A stretch of DNA of 64,000 nucleotides from Amycolatopsis sp. CA-128772 (GCF_002904295.1 NZ_PPHG01000060.1:38663-102662); one strand, 5' to 3'. Counted from the stretch's first letter, positions 23,629 to 34,276 are shown. A program made the numbers and translations. Notes: generated by a model not told the origin, from the sequence alone.

Positions 23629-24456
23629 TCAGCGCTCCTCGGGAGCCAGCCGCCAGAAGGCCGACACCGGCCCGACCTTCGCGCCCATCGGGTACGCGTG
23701 TTCGACCGCGTGGGACACGAACCACTTGCCGTAGCGGGCCGCCTCCACCACCGACATGCCCTTCGCCAGGCCCGCCGTCAGCGCCGAGGCCATCGTGTCG
23801 CCCGCGCCGTGCGTGTGCGGGGTCGAATACCGCTTGCCCGGCAGCTCCACGAACGTCGAGCCGTCGAAGAGCAGGTCCACGCACTCCGGGTCGGACTGCA
23901 GGTGGCCGCTCTTGACCAGGACGTACCGCGGGCCCATCCGGTGCAGCACCACCGCCGCCGTGTGCATGCCCTCGCGGTCGGTCACCGTCATCCCGGTGAG
24001 CAGCCGGACCTCGTCGAGGTTGGGCGTCAGCACCGTCGCGCGCGGCAGCAGCTCGTCGCGCAACGCGTGCAGCCCCGCCTCGTCGAACAGCGGGTGGCCG
24101 TGCATCGAGGCCGCCACCGGGTCCACGACGAACGGGATCTTCGCGTTCCGGCCGATTTCGGCCTGGTCGCACGCCGCCGCGACGGCGTGGATGATCCCGG
24201 CCGACGCCAGCATGCCGGTCTTGGCCGCGCCGACGCCCATGTCCGCCGCCACGGCCTCGATCTGCCCGGCCACGATGTGCGGCGGCAGGTCGGCGCGGTC
24301 GTGCACGCCCAGGGTGTTCTGCACGGTGACGGCGGTGACCGCGACCAGGCCGTGCACGCCGCAGGTCAGGAACGTGCGCAGGTCCGCCTGCAGCCCGGCG
24401 GCGCCGCCGGAGTCCGATCCGGCGATGGTCAACGCGGTCGGCAGGCTCGTCGTCAT
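23629..24456 (-). CDS. thiD: Hydroxymethylpyrimidine/phosphomethylpyrimidine kinase ThiD (copy 1)
   Basis: 275 aa ribokinase-fold kinase that phosphorylates HMP and HMP-P on the pyrimidine branch. Motifs: T-I-A-G-S-D-S-G-G-A-A-G-L-Q-A-D at 9-24, A-A-K-T-G-M-L, V-V-D-P-V-A-A-S, T-P-N-L-D-E-V, and the anion hole/catalytic base H-T-H-G-A-G-D-T-M. A close paralogue lies at 27598-28398 in operon with thiC. This copy stands alone and has a dre-like site 16 bp before its start. The unusual position hints at a specialised salvage or sugar-linked role. Confidence 0.9.
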   Translation of the reverse strand: MTTSLPTALTIAGSDSGGAAGLQADLRTFLTCGVHGLVAVTAVTVQNTLGVHDRADLPPHIVAGQIEAVAADMGVGAAKTGMLASAGIIHAVAAACDQAEIGRNAKIPFVVDPVAASMHGHPLFDEAGLHALRDELLPRATVLTPNLDEVRLLTGMTVTDREGMHTAAVVLHRMGPRYVLVKSGHLQSDPECVDLLFDGSTFVELPGKRYSTPHTHGAGDTMASALTAGLAKGMSVVEAARYGKWFVSHAVEHAYPMGAKVGPVSAFWRLAPEER

Positions 24457-24471
24457 GGTGGTTTCCCGACT

Positions 24472-24487
24472 TCTGGTCTAGGCCAAT
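24472..24487. promoter_or_regulatory. dre-like site upstream of stand-alone thiD
   Basis: TCTGGTCTAGGCCAAT matches 13 of 16 positions of the dre consensus, the same score as the site beside dasR. It lies 16 bp upstream of the thiD start on the minus strand, within the divergent spacer to the PLC-like gene. Confidence 0.5.
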
Positions 24488-24561
24488 CAGCCTCTTTTGC
24501 TTCATGAACAGTCAACCACGGTGGGACATTGTGAACGTTACTCACGTTCGAAGGAGCCTGG

Positions 24562-25572
24562 ATGAAGCTCTTCTCGGTGGTACTCCTCTCGGCCGCGCTC
24601 ACGCTCTCCGGGGCGACCGCGGCCAACGCCGACAGTCCCAAGCTGTCCCACGTCACGACCGTCGGTGTGCACAACACCTACGACCCGGCGGCCTACGGCT
24701 ACCTCGCCCAGGCGCTCGACGCCGGTTCGTCGCTGATCGAGCTGGACGTCTGGCCGGACTTCTTCACCCACGAGTGGAAGGTCAGCCACTCGAACCCGTT
24801 GGGGAACAACAACAACTGCGTCGCGGCGACGTCGGCGGCGCAGCTCTACAGCGGTGGTAGGAACAAGAACCTGGAGTACTGCCTCGACGACATCCGGATC
24901 TGGCTGGCCGCCCACCCCGGGCGCCCGCCGATCACGCTCAAGATCGAGCTGAAGACCGGCTTCTCGGACAACACCGGCCTGGGCCCGGACGAGCTGGACG
25001 CCACCTTCCGCGCGCACCTCGGCAGCGTCGCCTTCCGCCCGGCCGAGCTGCTCGGCGGCTACGCCACGCTCGACGACGCGGCCAAGGCGGACAACTGGCC
25101 GTCCGTGGACGCGTTGCGGGGCCGGGTGATCACCGAGATCATCCCGGGCACGGTCGAGGAGGGGAACCCGACCGACACGCTGAAGACCGACGTCGAGTAC
25201 GCGCGCTACCTGGTCGGCCTCAAGAACGCCGGCAAGCTCGGCGACGCGAACATCTTCCCGACCGTGCACGGCGCGGCCGGCGGTGACCCGCGGGACAAGT
25301 ACACCGCCGACCTCAAGCCGTGGTTCGTCGTCTTCGACGGCGACGCGAACGCGTGGGTGACCCAGACCGGGCCGTGGTGGTACGACGCCAACCACTACTA
25401 CGTCGTGATGACCGACGGGCAGAACGTGGCGCCGGCCATCGACGCCCACAACCCGACGGTCGACCAGGCCAACCAGCGCGTCGCCGACCTGGCGAAGCAG
25501 CACGCGTCGGTGGTCACGGCGGACTGGACCGGGCTCACGACGGTGCTGCCCCAGGTGCTCGCGCGCGGTTAG
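24562..25572 (+). CDS. Secreted Ca2+-dependent phosphoinositide phospholipase C-like protein
   Basis: 336 aa. A Sec signal peptide covers 1-23 (cleavage after A-N-A). The TIM-barrel PLC-like domain has catalytic histidines H37 (V-G-V-H-N-T-Y) and H76 (K-V-S-H-S-N-P), and acidic E60/D62 in L-I-E-L-D-V-W, the expected metal ligands. Family members cleave phosphoinositide-type lipids; the true substrate here is unknown. The ATG is preceded by GAAGGAGCC. Its TAG interlocks with the TAA of the convergent oxidoreductase gene (TTAG, 25569-25572). Confidence 0.85.
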   Translation: MKLFSVVLLSAALTLSGATAANADSPKLSHVTTVGVHNTYDPAAYGYLAQALDAGSSLIELDVWPDFFTHEWKVSHSNPLGNNNNCVAATSAAQLYSGGRNKNLEYCLDDIRIWLAAHPGRPPITLKIELKTGFSDNTGLGPDELDATFRAHLGSVAFRPAELLGGYATLDDAAKADNWPSVDALRGRVITEIIPGTVEEGNPTDTLKTDVEYARYLVGLKNAGKLGDANIFPTVHGAAGGDPRDKYTADLKPWFVVFDGDANAWVTQTGPWWYDANHYYVVMTDGQNVAPAIDAHNPTVDQANQRVADLAKQHASVVTADWTGLTTVLPQVLARG

Positions 25573-26492
25573 ACCGTCAGCACGAGCTTGCCGGACACCC
25601 GGCCCGATTCGCCCAGCTCGTGCGCCTTGGCCGCGTCTTCGAGCGGAAACGTCTGTTCGACGCGGACCTGCAGCTGACCGGCCTCGATCAGTTCGACGAG
25701 GCCGGTCAGCCCGCCGCGGTCCGGTTCGACGAGGATCCGCTTGGTCCGCACGTTCCGCTCGGCGGCGGCTTTCTCGACGTTGTCGGCGACGCCGCTGGGC
25801 ACGCCGATCAGCAGGCCGCCCTCCTTGATGGCGGGCAGCCAGCGCAGGTCGCTCTCCTCGCCGACGAGTCCGAAGTAGACGTCCACATCGGACGCGGTCG
25901 CGCTTTCGTCGTGGTAGTCGATCGGTTCATCGACACCGAGTTCGCGCAGGAACGCGTGCTTCCCGGCGCTGGCCGTGCCGATGACGTGCGCGCCACGGGC
26001 CTTGGCGAGCTGCACGGCGAGGTGCCCGACCCCGCCCGCGGCGGCGTCGACGAACACCCGTTGTCCCTTGTGGACGTCCGCCACGTCGACCAGGCCCTGC
26101 CAGGCGGTGAGCCCGGCGAGCGGCAGCGCGGCGGCCTCGGCGAACGACAGCCCGGCGGGCTTGCGCACGAACTGCCGCGAGGGCGCGGTGACGTACTCGG
26201 CGTAGGCGTTGGCCGGCCGCGGGAACCACGGCATGCCGAGGACTTCGTCGCCCTCCTCGAGTCCGGTGGCGCCGAAGCCGGCCTGTTCGACGACGCCGGC
26301 GACGTCCCAGCCGACGGTGAACGGCGGCTCGCCGAGGAACCCGCCGCCGCGCCGCACCTTCCAGTCGACCGGGTTGATCCCGGCAGCCTTCACCCGCACC
26401 AGGACCTCGGTCGGCCCGGGTTCGGGGCGCGGTGCCTCGGTGACGCGGAGCACCTCCGGCCCGCCGAGGGCCTGCTGGGTCACGATGCGCAT
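25569..26492 (-). CDS. NADP-dependent quinone oxidoreductase-like protein (MDR family)
   Basis: 307 aa zinc-free medium-chain dehydrogenase. The N-terminal catalytic domain opens G-G-P-E-V-L-R-V-T-E; then I-N-P-V-D-W-K-V-R and the nucleotide motif A-A-A-G-G-V-G-H-L-A-V-Q-L-A-K. It likely reduces quinones or enones with NADPH. It is divergent from a redox-type HxlR regulator across 91 bp, the same pairing as qor2-qorR or catD-yodB in other bacteria, so control by that regulator is likely. Confidence 0.88.
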   Translation of the reverse strand: MRIVTQQALGGPEVLRVTEAPRPEPGPTEVLVRVKAAGINPVDWKVRRGGGFLGEPPFTVGWDVAGVVEQAGFGATGLEEGDEVLGMPWFPRPANAYAEYVTAPSRQFVRKPAGLSFAEAAALPLAGLTAWQGLVDVADVHKGQRVFVDAAAGGVGHLAVQLAKARGAHVIGTASAGKHAFLRELGVDEPIDYHDESATASDVDVYFGLVGEESDLRWLPAIKEGGLLIGVPSGVADNVEKAAAERNVRTKRILVEPDRGGLTGLVELIEAGQLQVRVEQTFPLEDAAKAHELGESGRVSGKLVLTV

Positions 26493-26583
26493 TGCTTCAC
26501 TCCTTCTGCTTCGGGGTCGGCTCCATCCTCGGGTCGCCGGTCACTTTTCGCCAGAAGGCACTTGTCTGTATTGTAGGTACCTG

Positions 26584-26979
26584 ATGGATACCACTTGTGA
26601 CCAGGGCGGACCCTGGGATGTGTACCTCCGCAACTGCCCGTGCCGCGACGTGCTGGACCTGCTGGCCAACAAGTGGACGGCCCTGGTCCTGGGCGCGCTG
26701 GCCCGCGCCCCGCACCGCTTCGGCGAGCTGCGCCGCGCGGTCGACGGGATCAGCCAGAAGATGCTGACGCAGAACCTCCGCCAGCTGGAGCGCGACGGCT
26801 TCGTGACTCGCACGGTGTACCCGACCACCCCGCCCACGGTGGAGTACGCGCTGACGGAGATGGGCGCGGAGGTCGGGGCGCACCTGATCGCGCTGAGCGC
26901 GTGGAGCCAGGCGAACTTCGGCCGGATCAGGACGGCCCGCGAGCAGTACGACGGCCGCGAACTGCAGCCGGTCCGCTAA
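26584..26979 (+). CDS. HxlR/DUF24-family redox-sensing regulator
   Basis: 131 aa winged helix. Motifs: L-L-A-N-K-W-T-A-L-V-L-G-A-L, R-F-G-E-L-R-R-A-V-D-G-I-S-Q-K-M-L-T, L-E-R-D-G-F-V. Cysteines C5, C18 and C20 (N-C-P-C-R-D-V-L) lie where DUF24 sensors such as YodB, HypR and QorR carry their reactive N-terminal Cys. The palindrome AGGTACCT (26575-26582) overlaps the region just before the ATG and may be an operator. Its TAA interlocks with the convergent reductase TAG (CTAA). Confidence 0.9.
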   Translation: MDTTCDQGGPWDVYLRNCPCRDVLDLLANKWTALVLGALARAPHRFGELRRAVDGISQKMLTQNLRQLERDGFVTRTVYPTTPPTVEYALTEMGAEVGAHLIALSAWSQANFGRIRTAREQYDGRELQPVR

Positions 26980-27554
26980 GGCACCACCGGAGGCGTCCGC
27001 GTCTCGTACCGGGCCAGCGTCACGCCGCCGGGAAACGTCCGCGTCTCCACCAGGTCCAGCTTCACCCAGCTGTCCAGCGCGGTGAAGAACGGCGCGCCGC
27101 CGCCCAGCAGCACCGGGTGGGTGACGATCTCGTACTCGTCGACCAGCCCGGCCCGCATGGCCGCGGCGGCGAGGGCCGGGCCGCCGACCCGCATCGGCCC
27201 GCCGTCCCCGGCCTTGAGCCGGGTGATCTCCTCGACGGCGTCGCCGGTGACGACCCGGGTGTTCCAGCCGACGTCGCCGACCGTCGAGGAGAAGACCACC
27301 TTCGGCGTGTCCCGCCAGTTCCGCGCGAACGCCACCTGCGCCGGGGTGGCGCCCGGCTGCTGGTCGCCGGTCGGCCAGTGGGAGCTCATGGTGTCCCACA
27401 GCTTGCGCCCGTAGAGGAACAGGCTGATCGCCTGCTCCCGCTCGAGCCACCACTCGAACAGCTCGTCGCTCGGCTCGCTCCAGCCGAGGTCGTCGTCCGG
27501 CGTGGCGATGTAGCCGTCCAGGGACAGGTTCATGCCGTAGACCAGCTTCCGCAT
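26976..27554 (-). CDS. Dihydrofolate reductase/RibD C-domain family protein
   Basis: 192 aa. It opens M-R-K-L-V-Y-G-M-N-L-S-L-D-G-Y-I-A, the usual start of the RibD_C/DHFR-like family. It has G-R-K-L-W-D-T-M and V-G-G-P-A-L-A at the NADPH site. Family members are widespread and mostly of unknown substrate; this is unlikely to be the housekeeping FolA. The start at 27554 is the first Met fitting the family; upstream residues are not conserved in style. Confidence 0.85.
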   Translation of the reverse strand: MRKLVYGMNLSLDGYIATPDDDLGWSEPSDELFEWWLEREQAISLFLYGRKLWDTMSSHWPTGDQQPGATPAQVAFARNWRDTPKVVFSSTVGDVGWNTRVVTGDAVEEITRLKAGDGGPMRVGGPALAAAAMRAGLVDEYEIVTHPVLLGGGAPFFTALDSWVKLDLVETRTFPGGVTLARYETRTPPVVP

Positions 27555-27597
27555 GCTGCGATGCCTTTCCGTCAGTCGGCGCCGGGATCCCGGCGGC

Positions 27598-28394
27598 TCA
27601 GTCTGACAGCACCCAGAACGGCGAGACCGGGCCCACGCCGGCACCCAGCGGGTAAGCCTCCGCGACACAGCGTTCGATGAACTTCTTCCCCGCTGCCACC
27701 GCGTCCGGCACCGAAGCGCCCTTCGCCAGCGACGCCGTGATCGCCGACGCCAGCGTGTCCCCGCCGCCGTGGGTGTTCTCCGTGGCGTACCGCGGGCCGC
27801 TGAGCGAGATGTACTCGCGGCCGTTCGACAGCAGGTCCACGCAGTCCTCGGTGCCGGGCATGTGGCCGCCCTTGACCAGGACCCAGCGCGAGCCGAACTC
27901 CAGCAGCGCCTCGGCCGCGGCCCGCTGCGTGGCCGCGTCGGTGACCGAGATACCCGTCAGCAACCGGACCTCGTCGAGGTTCGGCGTGATCAGCGTCGCC
28001 CGGGGGAACAGCTCCGTGCGGATTGCCTCCAGGGCGTCCTCGCGCAGCAGCGAATGTCCGGTCATCGACGCCGCCACCGGGTCGACCACCAGCGGGACGT
28101 CCAGGCCGAGCTCGTCCAGGGTCTTCGCCACCGCGCGGATGATCTCCGCCGTGGCCAGCATCCCCGTTTTGGCCGCGTCGACGCCCATGTCCGACGCCAC
28201 CGCCTTGATCTGCGCCGTGACGACGTCCGCGGGAACCTCGGTGAAACCCTGCACGCCCAAGGAGTTCTGCACGGTGACCGCGGTCAGCGCGACCAGCCCG
28301 TGCACGCCGTTGGCGAAGAACGTGCGCAGGTCCGCCTGGATGCCCGCACCACCGCCGGAGTCCGAGCCGGCGATGGTGAGGGCGGTCCTCGGTG

Positions 28395-28398
<4 letters not shown>
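27598..28398 (-). CDS. thiD: Hydroxymethylpyrimidine/phosphomethylpyrimidine kinase ThiD (copy 2)
   Basis: 266 aa paralogue of the protein at 23629-24456, with the same landmarks: T-I-A-G-S-D-S-G-G-G-A-G, A-A-K-T-G-M-L, V-V-D-P-V-A-A-S, T-P-N-L-D-E-V, N-T-H-G-G-G-D-T. Its GTG overlaps the thiC stop (GTGA), so it is translated with thiC and is the biosynthetic copy acting on HMP-P. Control comes from the TPP riboswitch ahead of thiC. Confidence 0.92.
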
Positions 28399-30032
<1,634 letters not shown>

Positions 30033-30040
30033 CGACTTTC

Positions 30041-30142
30041 ACTCCCTACGCCGGCATTACCCGGTCAGGTTCATGCGGTCGGTGACGCCTGCGAAACGCA
30101 AGTCACCCTCTCAGCCCGCCATGGCGCGAGCTCCCGCGTTGG
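30041..30142 (-). ncRNA. TPP riboswitch of thiC-thiD
   Basis: Read on the minus strand: GGCGGGCTGAGAGGGTGAC, an optional stem, then ATGAACCTGACCGGGTAATG and CCGGCGTAGGGAG, the THI-box sequence in order. It ends just before the thiC ribosome site. The loop between the two halves is longer than in the thiO copy. Confidence 0.93.
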
Positions 30143-30185
30143 TGTTGTAACCCCGACCATGCCACGCCGGGTCGGGATACTCAAG

Positions 30186-31097
30186 TCACCCGGCCAACTC
30201 TGCCGGTGTGGCGTAGACGTCGACCATGGCCCCGTTGCGCAGCACGGTGATCGGCAGTGCGGTGCCGATCACGTCCGCGAACAGCTGCCGCTGGATGCCT
30301 TGCGCGTCCGAAACACGCGTGCGCCCGACGGTCAGCACCAGGTCCCCGGCGCGCAGGCCGGCCCGGTCCGCGGGGCCGCCGGACACGACTTCGTGCACCC
30401 GCAGCCCGGCGCCCTGCCCGGTCCGCCCGGCGACGTCGTCCGGCAGCGGCGCGGGCACACCGACCACGCCGAGGTACGCGCGCCGCACCCGGCCCTCGAC
30501 GAGGAGCGTGTCGATGATCCGCCGCGTCGTCGCGTTGATCGGCACCGCGAGCCCGAGCCCGACCCCGGCGACGGCGGTGTTGATCCCGACGACCCGGCCG
30601 GCGGAGTCGGCGAGCGCGCCGCCGGAGTTGCCCGGGTTGAGCGCGGCGTCGGTCTGGATGACGTCCTCGATCACGCGGGTGGTGCGTCCCTGCCGCACCG
30701 GCAGCGCCCGCCCGAGCGCGCTGACGACCCCGGCGGTGACGGTGCCGGAGAAGCCGAGCGGGCTCCCGATGGCCACGACGAGCTGCCCGACGACGAGCCG
30801 GTCGGCGTCCCCGAGCGCGGCGGCCGCCGGCGTCTCGCCGCGGGTCCGCAGCACGGCGAGGTCGGACAGCGGATCGGCGCCGACGACGTCGAAGGGCACT
30901 TCGCTGCCGTCGGCGAAGGTGGCGGCCCCGCGGCGGTGGTCGGCGACGACGTGGGCGTTGGTGAGCAGGTGGCCGTCCTCGGTGAAGACGACCGCCGAGC
31001 CGCTCCCGCGCGCGAGCTGGACCCCGGCGACGTGCGGGGTGACGGTCTTCGCGACGGTGCTGACCGCGCGCGAGTAGGCGTCCATCGCCTCGTCCAT
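30186..31097 (-). CDS. S1C (HtrA/DegP-like) serine protease with PDZ domain, no signal peptide
   Basis: 303 aa. Trypsin-like protease domain with triad H49 (T-N-A-H-V-V), D79 (L-S-D-L-A-V-L) and S158 (G-N-S-G-G-A-L). One PDZ domain lies at about 205-300 (G-P-A-D-R-A-G-L-R-A-G-D). Most HtrA proteins carry a membrane anchor or signal peptide; none is visible here, so it may act in the cytosol. An alternative upstream start could change this, but no upstream in-frame Met with a signal sequence is apparent. Confidence 0.88.
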   Translation of the reverse strand: MDEAMDAYSRAVSTVAKTVTPHVAGVQLARGSGSAVVFTEDGHLLTNAHVVADHRRGAATFADGSEVPFDVVGADPLSDLAVLRTRGETPAAAALGDADRLVVGQLVVAIGSPLGFSGTVTAGVVSALGRALPVRQGRTTRVIEDVIQTDAALNPGNSGGALADSAGRVVGINTAVAGVGLGLAVPINATTRRIIDTLLVEGRVRRAYLGVVGVPAPLPDDVAGRTGQGAGLRVHEVVSGGPADRAGLRAGDLVLTVGRTRVSDAQGIQRQLFADVIGTALPITVLRNGAMVDVYATPAELAG

Positions 31098-31299
31098 GCG
31101 TACCTCGATTACACCGTTGCAGGTCCTACAAGTCTGCGCCGGGAAATCAACCGCGGACGTTCGCTGTCCGTGAACCGGTTCACCGGACCAGTGACGGTCA
31201 GTGGTTCACCGGATCGGCTCATGCGCCGGTGAAGGATCGGCGGCAGACTCCCAAGTCGCTTCTGTAACGGTGCAGAAAGCGATCTTCTGTGGGGTTGAT

Positions 31300-33474
31300 A
31301 TGCGCAAACTCATTTCCGGCGCCTTCGCCGGACTGCTGATCGCCGGCCTGATCCCGGCGACCGCGGTGGCCGAGGTGGCTTCGGGACCGGCACCCGGCGC
31401 ACCCGGGGCCCACCCGAGCTGGCTGCCCGCGAACAAGACCGGGTTCGGCACGGCCCACGACCGGTCGAGCAACGTCTGGTTCACCCTCCAGGGCGGCCAG
31501 CTGTCCGAGGTCTACTACCCGGACCTGTCCACGCCCAGCGTCCGCTCGATGAACTTCGTCGTCACGGACGGCCGCAGCTTCGCCGTCGCGGACTACACCG
31601 CGAAGTCCCAGCAGGTGCGGCGCATCGACGACGACAGCTTGACCTACGAGCAGACCATCACCGACGACCAGCACCGCTGGCGCCTCCGCAAGACCTACGT
31701 CACCGACCCGGCCGCCACGACCGTGCTGGTGGACGTCGACTTCCAGTCGCTCACCGGGCGGCCCTACCAGCTCTACGCGGTCGCCGACCCGGACCTGACC
31801 AACGACGGTTCCGACGACTCGGCCGCCCGCGCCGGTGACGCCGTCACCGCGCAGGACGCCACGAACGCCGCCGCCCTCACCGCGAAACCCGCGTTCACGA
31901 AGACCAGCGTCGGCTACGCGGGCGCGTCCGACGGCAACACGCAGCTCACCAAGACCTTCCAGCTGAAGCAGTACGACACCGCGGCCACGGGCAACGTCGT
32001 GCTGACCGGGCAGACGGCCGCCGACGGGCTCCGCAACCGGCACGTCACCCTCGCGCTCGGCATGGGCGTGAAGGCCGCCGACGCGCTGAAGAGCGCGCAG
32101 GCGTCGCAGCGACGCGGCGTCCGCGACATCACGCGCGCGTACGACCGCGGCTGGCGGCAGTACCTGCGCGGGGTGAGCAAGCCGCCGTCGTCGCTGAAGA
32201 CCGACGCCGAGCGCGACCTCTACCAGGCGTCGATGCTCACGCTCGCCGCCAGCGAGGACAAGCACCACCCGGGCGCGTTCATCGCGTCGCCGAGCATGCC
32301 GTGGCGGTTCGGGAACAACGACCCGGAGTGGTCGCCGTCCGGCACCTACCACCTCGTCTGGCCGCGTGACCTCTACCAGATCGCGACCGGCCTGGCCGCC
32401 GGCGGCGACACGGCCGCGGCGAACCGCGCGGTGTCCTACATGTTCGGCACGCAGCAGCAGGCCGACGGGCACATGCCGCAGAACAGCCGGGTCGACGGCG
32501 TCCCCTACTGGACGTCGATCCAGCTCGACGAGACGGCGTTCCCGATCGTGCTCGCCCAGCAGCTCGGCCGGAACGACCTGTGGCCCGGCGTCCGCAAGGC
32601 CGCCGACTTCATCCTCGGCTACCGGGGGCCGGACGGGCAGCCGTCGCCGTACACCCAGCAGGAGCGCTGGGAGGAGCAGGACGGCTGGTCCCCGTCGACC
32701 ATCGCCTCGGTGATCGCCGGGCTCGTCTGCGCCGCCGACATCGCCACGCACAACGGCGCTTCGGCCGACGCCGCCCGCTACCTCGCCGCGGCCGACAAGA
32801 TGAAGGCCGACCTGCCGAAGCAGACGATCACCACGAACGGGCCGCTGTCGAAGGACCCGTACTTCGTCCGCCTGACCAAGGACGCCGACGCGAACAACGG
32901 TACGACGTACAACCTCGGCAACTCGAGCGTGACGATGGACCAGCGCGCGGTCACCGACGCGGGGTTCCTCGACCTCGTCCGGCTCGGCATCTACCGCGCC
33001 GACGACCCGGTGATCCGCAACAGCGTGCGCGTCACCGACAAGGACATCGCCTTCACCACGCCGACCGGCCAGTTCTGGCACCGCTACACGAAGGACGGCT
33101 ACGGCGAGCAGGCCGACGGCTCGCCGTGGGACTACACGTTCCCGGCGGAGAGCCGCACGACGTTCGGCCGGCTGTGGCCGCTGCTCGCCGGCGAGCGCGG
33201 CGAGTACGAACTGACGCTCGGCGACCCGGCGTCGGCCGCGCGGCGGCTGCGTGACCTCGGACGGGTGAGCAGCTCGGCGGAGACCATGCCGGAGCAGGTG
33301 TGGGACGAGAACCCGCCGTCGGGCCAGACCGGCTTCCCGGCCGGCACGCCGAACACGTCGGCGACCCCGCTGGCCTGGACGCACGCGCAGTACGTCCGGC
33401 TCGCGCAGGACGTCAAGGCAGGTTCGGTGCTGGAGACGCCTCGCGTCGTCCGTTGCCACTTCCTCGGCTGCTGA
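31300..33474 (+). CDS. Secreted GH15 glucoamylase / glucan 1,4-alpha-glucosidase
   Basis: 724 aa. Sec signal peptide 1-25 (cleavage near A-V-A). A beta-sandwich N-domain (about 40-280) is followed by the (alpha/alpha)6 GH15 barrel (about 300-710). Substrate-site motifs: Y-H-L-V-W-P-R-D-L-Y, the catalytic acid region E-R-W-E-E-Q-D-G-W-S-P-S-T, and P-E-Q-V-W-D-E with P-L-A-W-T-H-A-Q near the end, which hold the base Glu. It releases glucose from starch or related glucans outside the cell. The ATG at 31300 has GTGGGG 5 bp upstream. Confidence 0.92.
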   Translation: MRKLISGAFAGLLIAGLIPATAVAEVASGPAPGAPGAHPSWLPANKTGFGTAHDRSSNVWFTLQGGQLSEVYYPDLSTPSVRSMNFVVTDGRSFAVADYTAKSQQVRRIDDDSLTYEQTITDDQHRWRLRKTYVTDPAATTVLVDVDFQSLTGRPYQLYAVADPDLTNDGSDDSAARAGDAVTAQDATNAAALTAKPAFTKTSVGYAGASDGNTQLTKTFQLKQYDTAATGNVVLTGQTAADGLRNRHVTLALGMGVKAADALKSAQASQRRGVRDITRAYDRGWRQYLRGVSKPPSSLKTDAERDLYQASMLTLAASEDKHHPGAFIASPSMPWRFGNNDPEWSPSGTYHLVWPRDLYQIATGLAAGGDTAAANRAVSYMFGTQQQADGHMPQNSRVDGVPYWTSIQLDETAFPIVLAQQLGRNDLWPGVRKAADFILGYRGPDGQPSPYTQQERWEEQDGWSPSTIASVIAGLVCAADIATHNGASADAARYLAAADKMKADLPKQTITTNGPLSKDPYFVRLTKDADANNGTTYNLGNSSVTMDQRAVTDAGFLDLVRLGIYRADDPVIRNSVRVTDKDIAFTTPTGQFWHRYTKDGYGEQADGSPWDYTFPAESRTTFGRLWPLLAGERGEYELTLGDPASAARRLRDLGRVSSSAETMPEQVWDENPPSGQTGFPAGTPNTSATPLAWTHAQYVRLAQDVKAGSVLETPRVVRCHFLGC

Positions 33475-33480
33475 GTCTCA

Positions 33481-33687
33481 AGCGCCCCAATGTGGCGTTC
33501 GGTGCGTCCAACGCACCGAACGCCACATTGGGTGCGTTGGACGCAACCAACGCCACATTGGGTGCGTTGGACGCAACCAACGCCACATTGGGTGCGTTGG
33601 ACGCAACCAACGCCACATTGGGTGCGTTGGACGCAACCAACGCCACATTGGGTGCGTTGGACGCAACCAACGCCACATTGGGGCGCT
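33481..33687. repeat. 30-bp tandem repeat locus B (convergent 3' ends)
   Basis: A 22-bp-arm perfect inverted repeat (33486-33532, 3-nt loop) is followed by five 30-bp units ending CCAACGCCACATTGGG with near-perfect identity. The whole block is bounded by AGCGCCCCAATGTGGCGTT (33481-33499) and its exact reverse complement (33669-33687). It fills the gap between the glucoamylase and def stops. Confidence 0.92.
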
Positions 33688-33697
33688 GGGGGCGGGG

Positions 33698-34276
33698 TCA
33701 GATGACGGCGCCGTCGTCCTCGGGGGTGCGCGGCGGGAGCCACGAGTTGCCCGGGACGCCCCATTTGTTGTGCTTCAACATCTTCTTCGCCGCGCGCGCG
33801 TGCCGGCCGACCAGGCGGTCCAGGTAGATGTACCCGTCGAGGTGGTCGGTCTCGTGCTGCAGGCAGCGCGCGAAGTAGCCGGTGCCCTCGACCTCGATCG
33901 GGTTGCCTTCGAGGTCGGCGCCGGTTACCTTCGCCCACTTCGCGCGGCCCGTCGGGTACGACTCGCCGGGCGCCGAGAGGCAGCCCTCCCAGTCGTCGTC
34001 CGGGTCCGGCATGGTCTCCGGGATCTCCGACGTCTCGAGCTTCGGGTTGACGACGACGCCCTTGTGGCGCACGCCCTCGTCGTCCGGGCAGTCGTAGACG
34101 AACACCCGCAGGTCGAGGCCGATCTGGTTGGCCGCGAGGCCGACGCCCTCGGCGGCGTACATCGTCTCGAACATGTCGTCCACGAGCGTGCGCAGCTTCT
34201 CGTCGAACTCGGTGATCTTCCGAGTCGGCTGGTGCAGCACGGGTTCGCCGGCGATCACGATGGGGTGGATGGTCAC
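33698..34276 (-). CDS. def: Peptide deformylase
   Basis: 192 aa metalloenzyme removing the N-formyl group from nascent proteins. The three PDF motifs are present: G-V-G-L-A-A-N-Q-I-G (44-53), E-G-C-L-S with metal ligand C99, and Q-H-E-T-D-H with H141, catalytic E142 and H145. Its position next to DUF3263 and LytR_C genes matches M. tuberculosis def (Rv0429c). Confidence 0.95.
   Translation of the reverse strand: MTIHPIVIAGEPVLHQPTRKITEFDEKLRTLVDDMFETMYAAEGVGLAANQIGLDLRVFVYDCPDDEGVRHKGVVVNPKLETSEIPETMPDPDDDWEGCLSAPGESYPTGRAKWAKVTGADLEGNPIEVEGTGYFARCLQHETDHLDGYIYLDRLVGRHARAAKKMLKHNKWGVPGNSWLPPRTPEDDGAVI

Noticed and set aside
26497..27453. 318-aa minus-strand open frame
   Set aside because: Overlaps HxlR antisense and the reductase in another frame; no recognisable content.
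33481..33687. CRISPR array
   Set aside because: Units are directly abutting 30-mers without unique spacers, and no cas genes are present.
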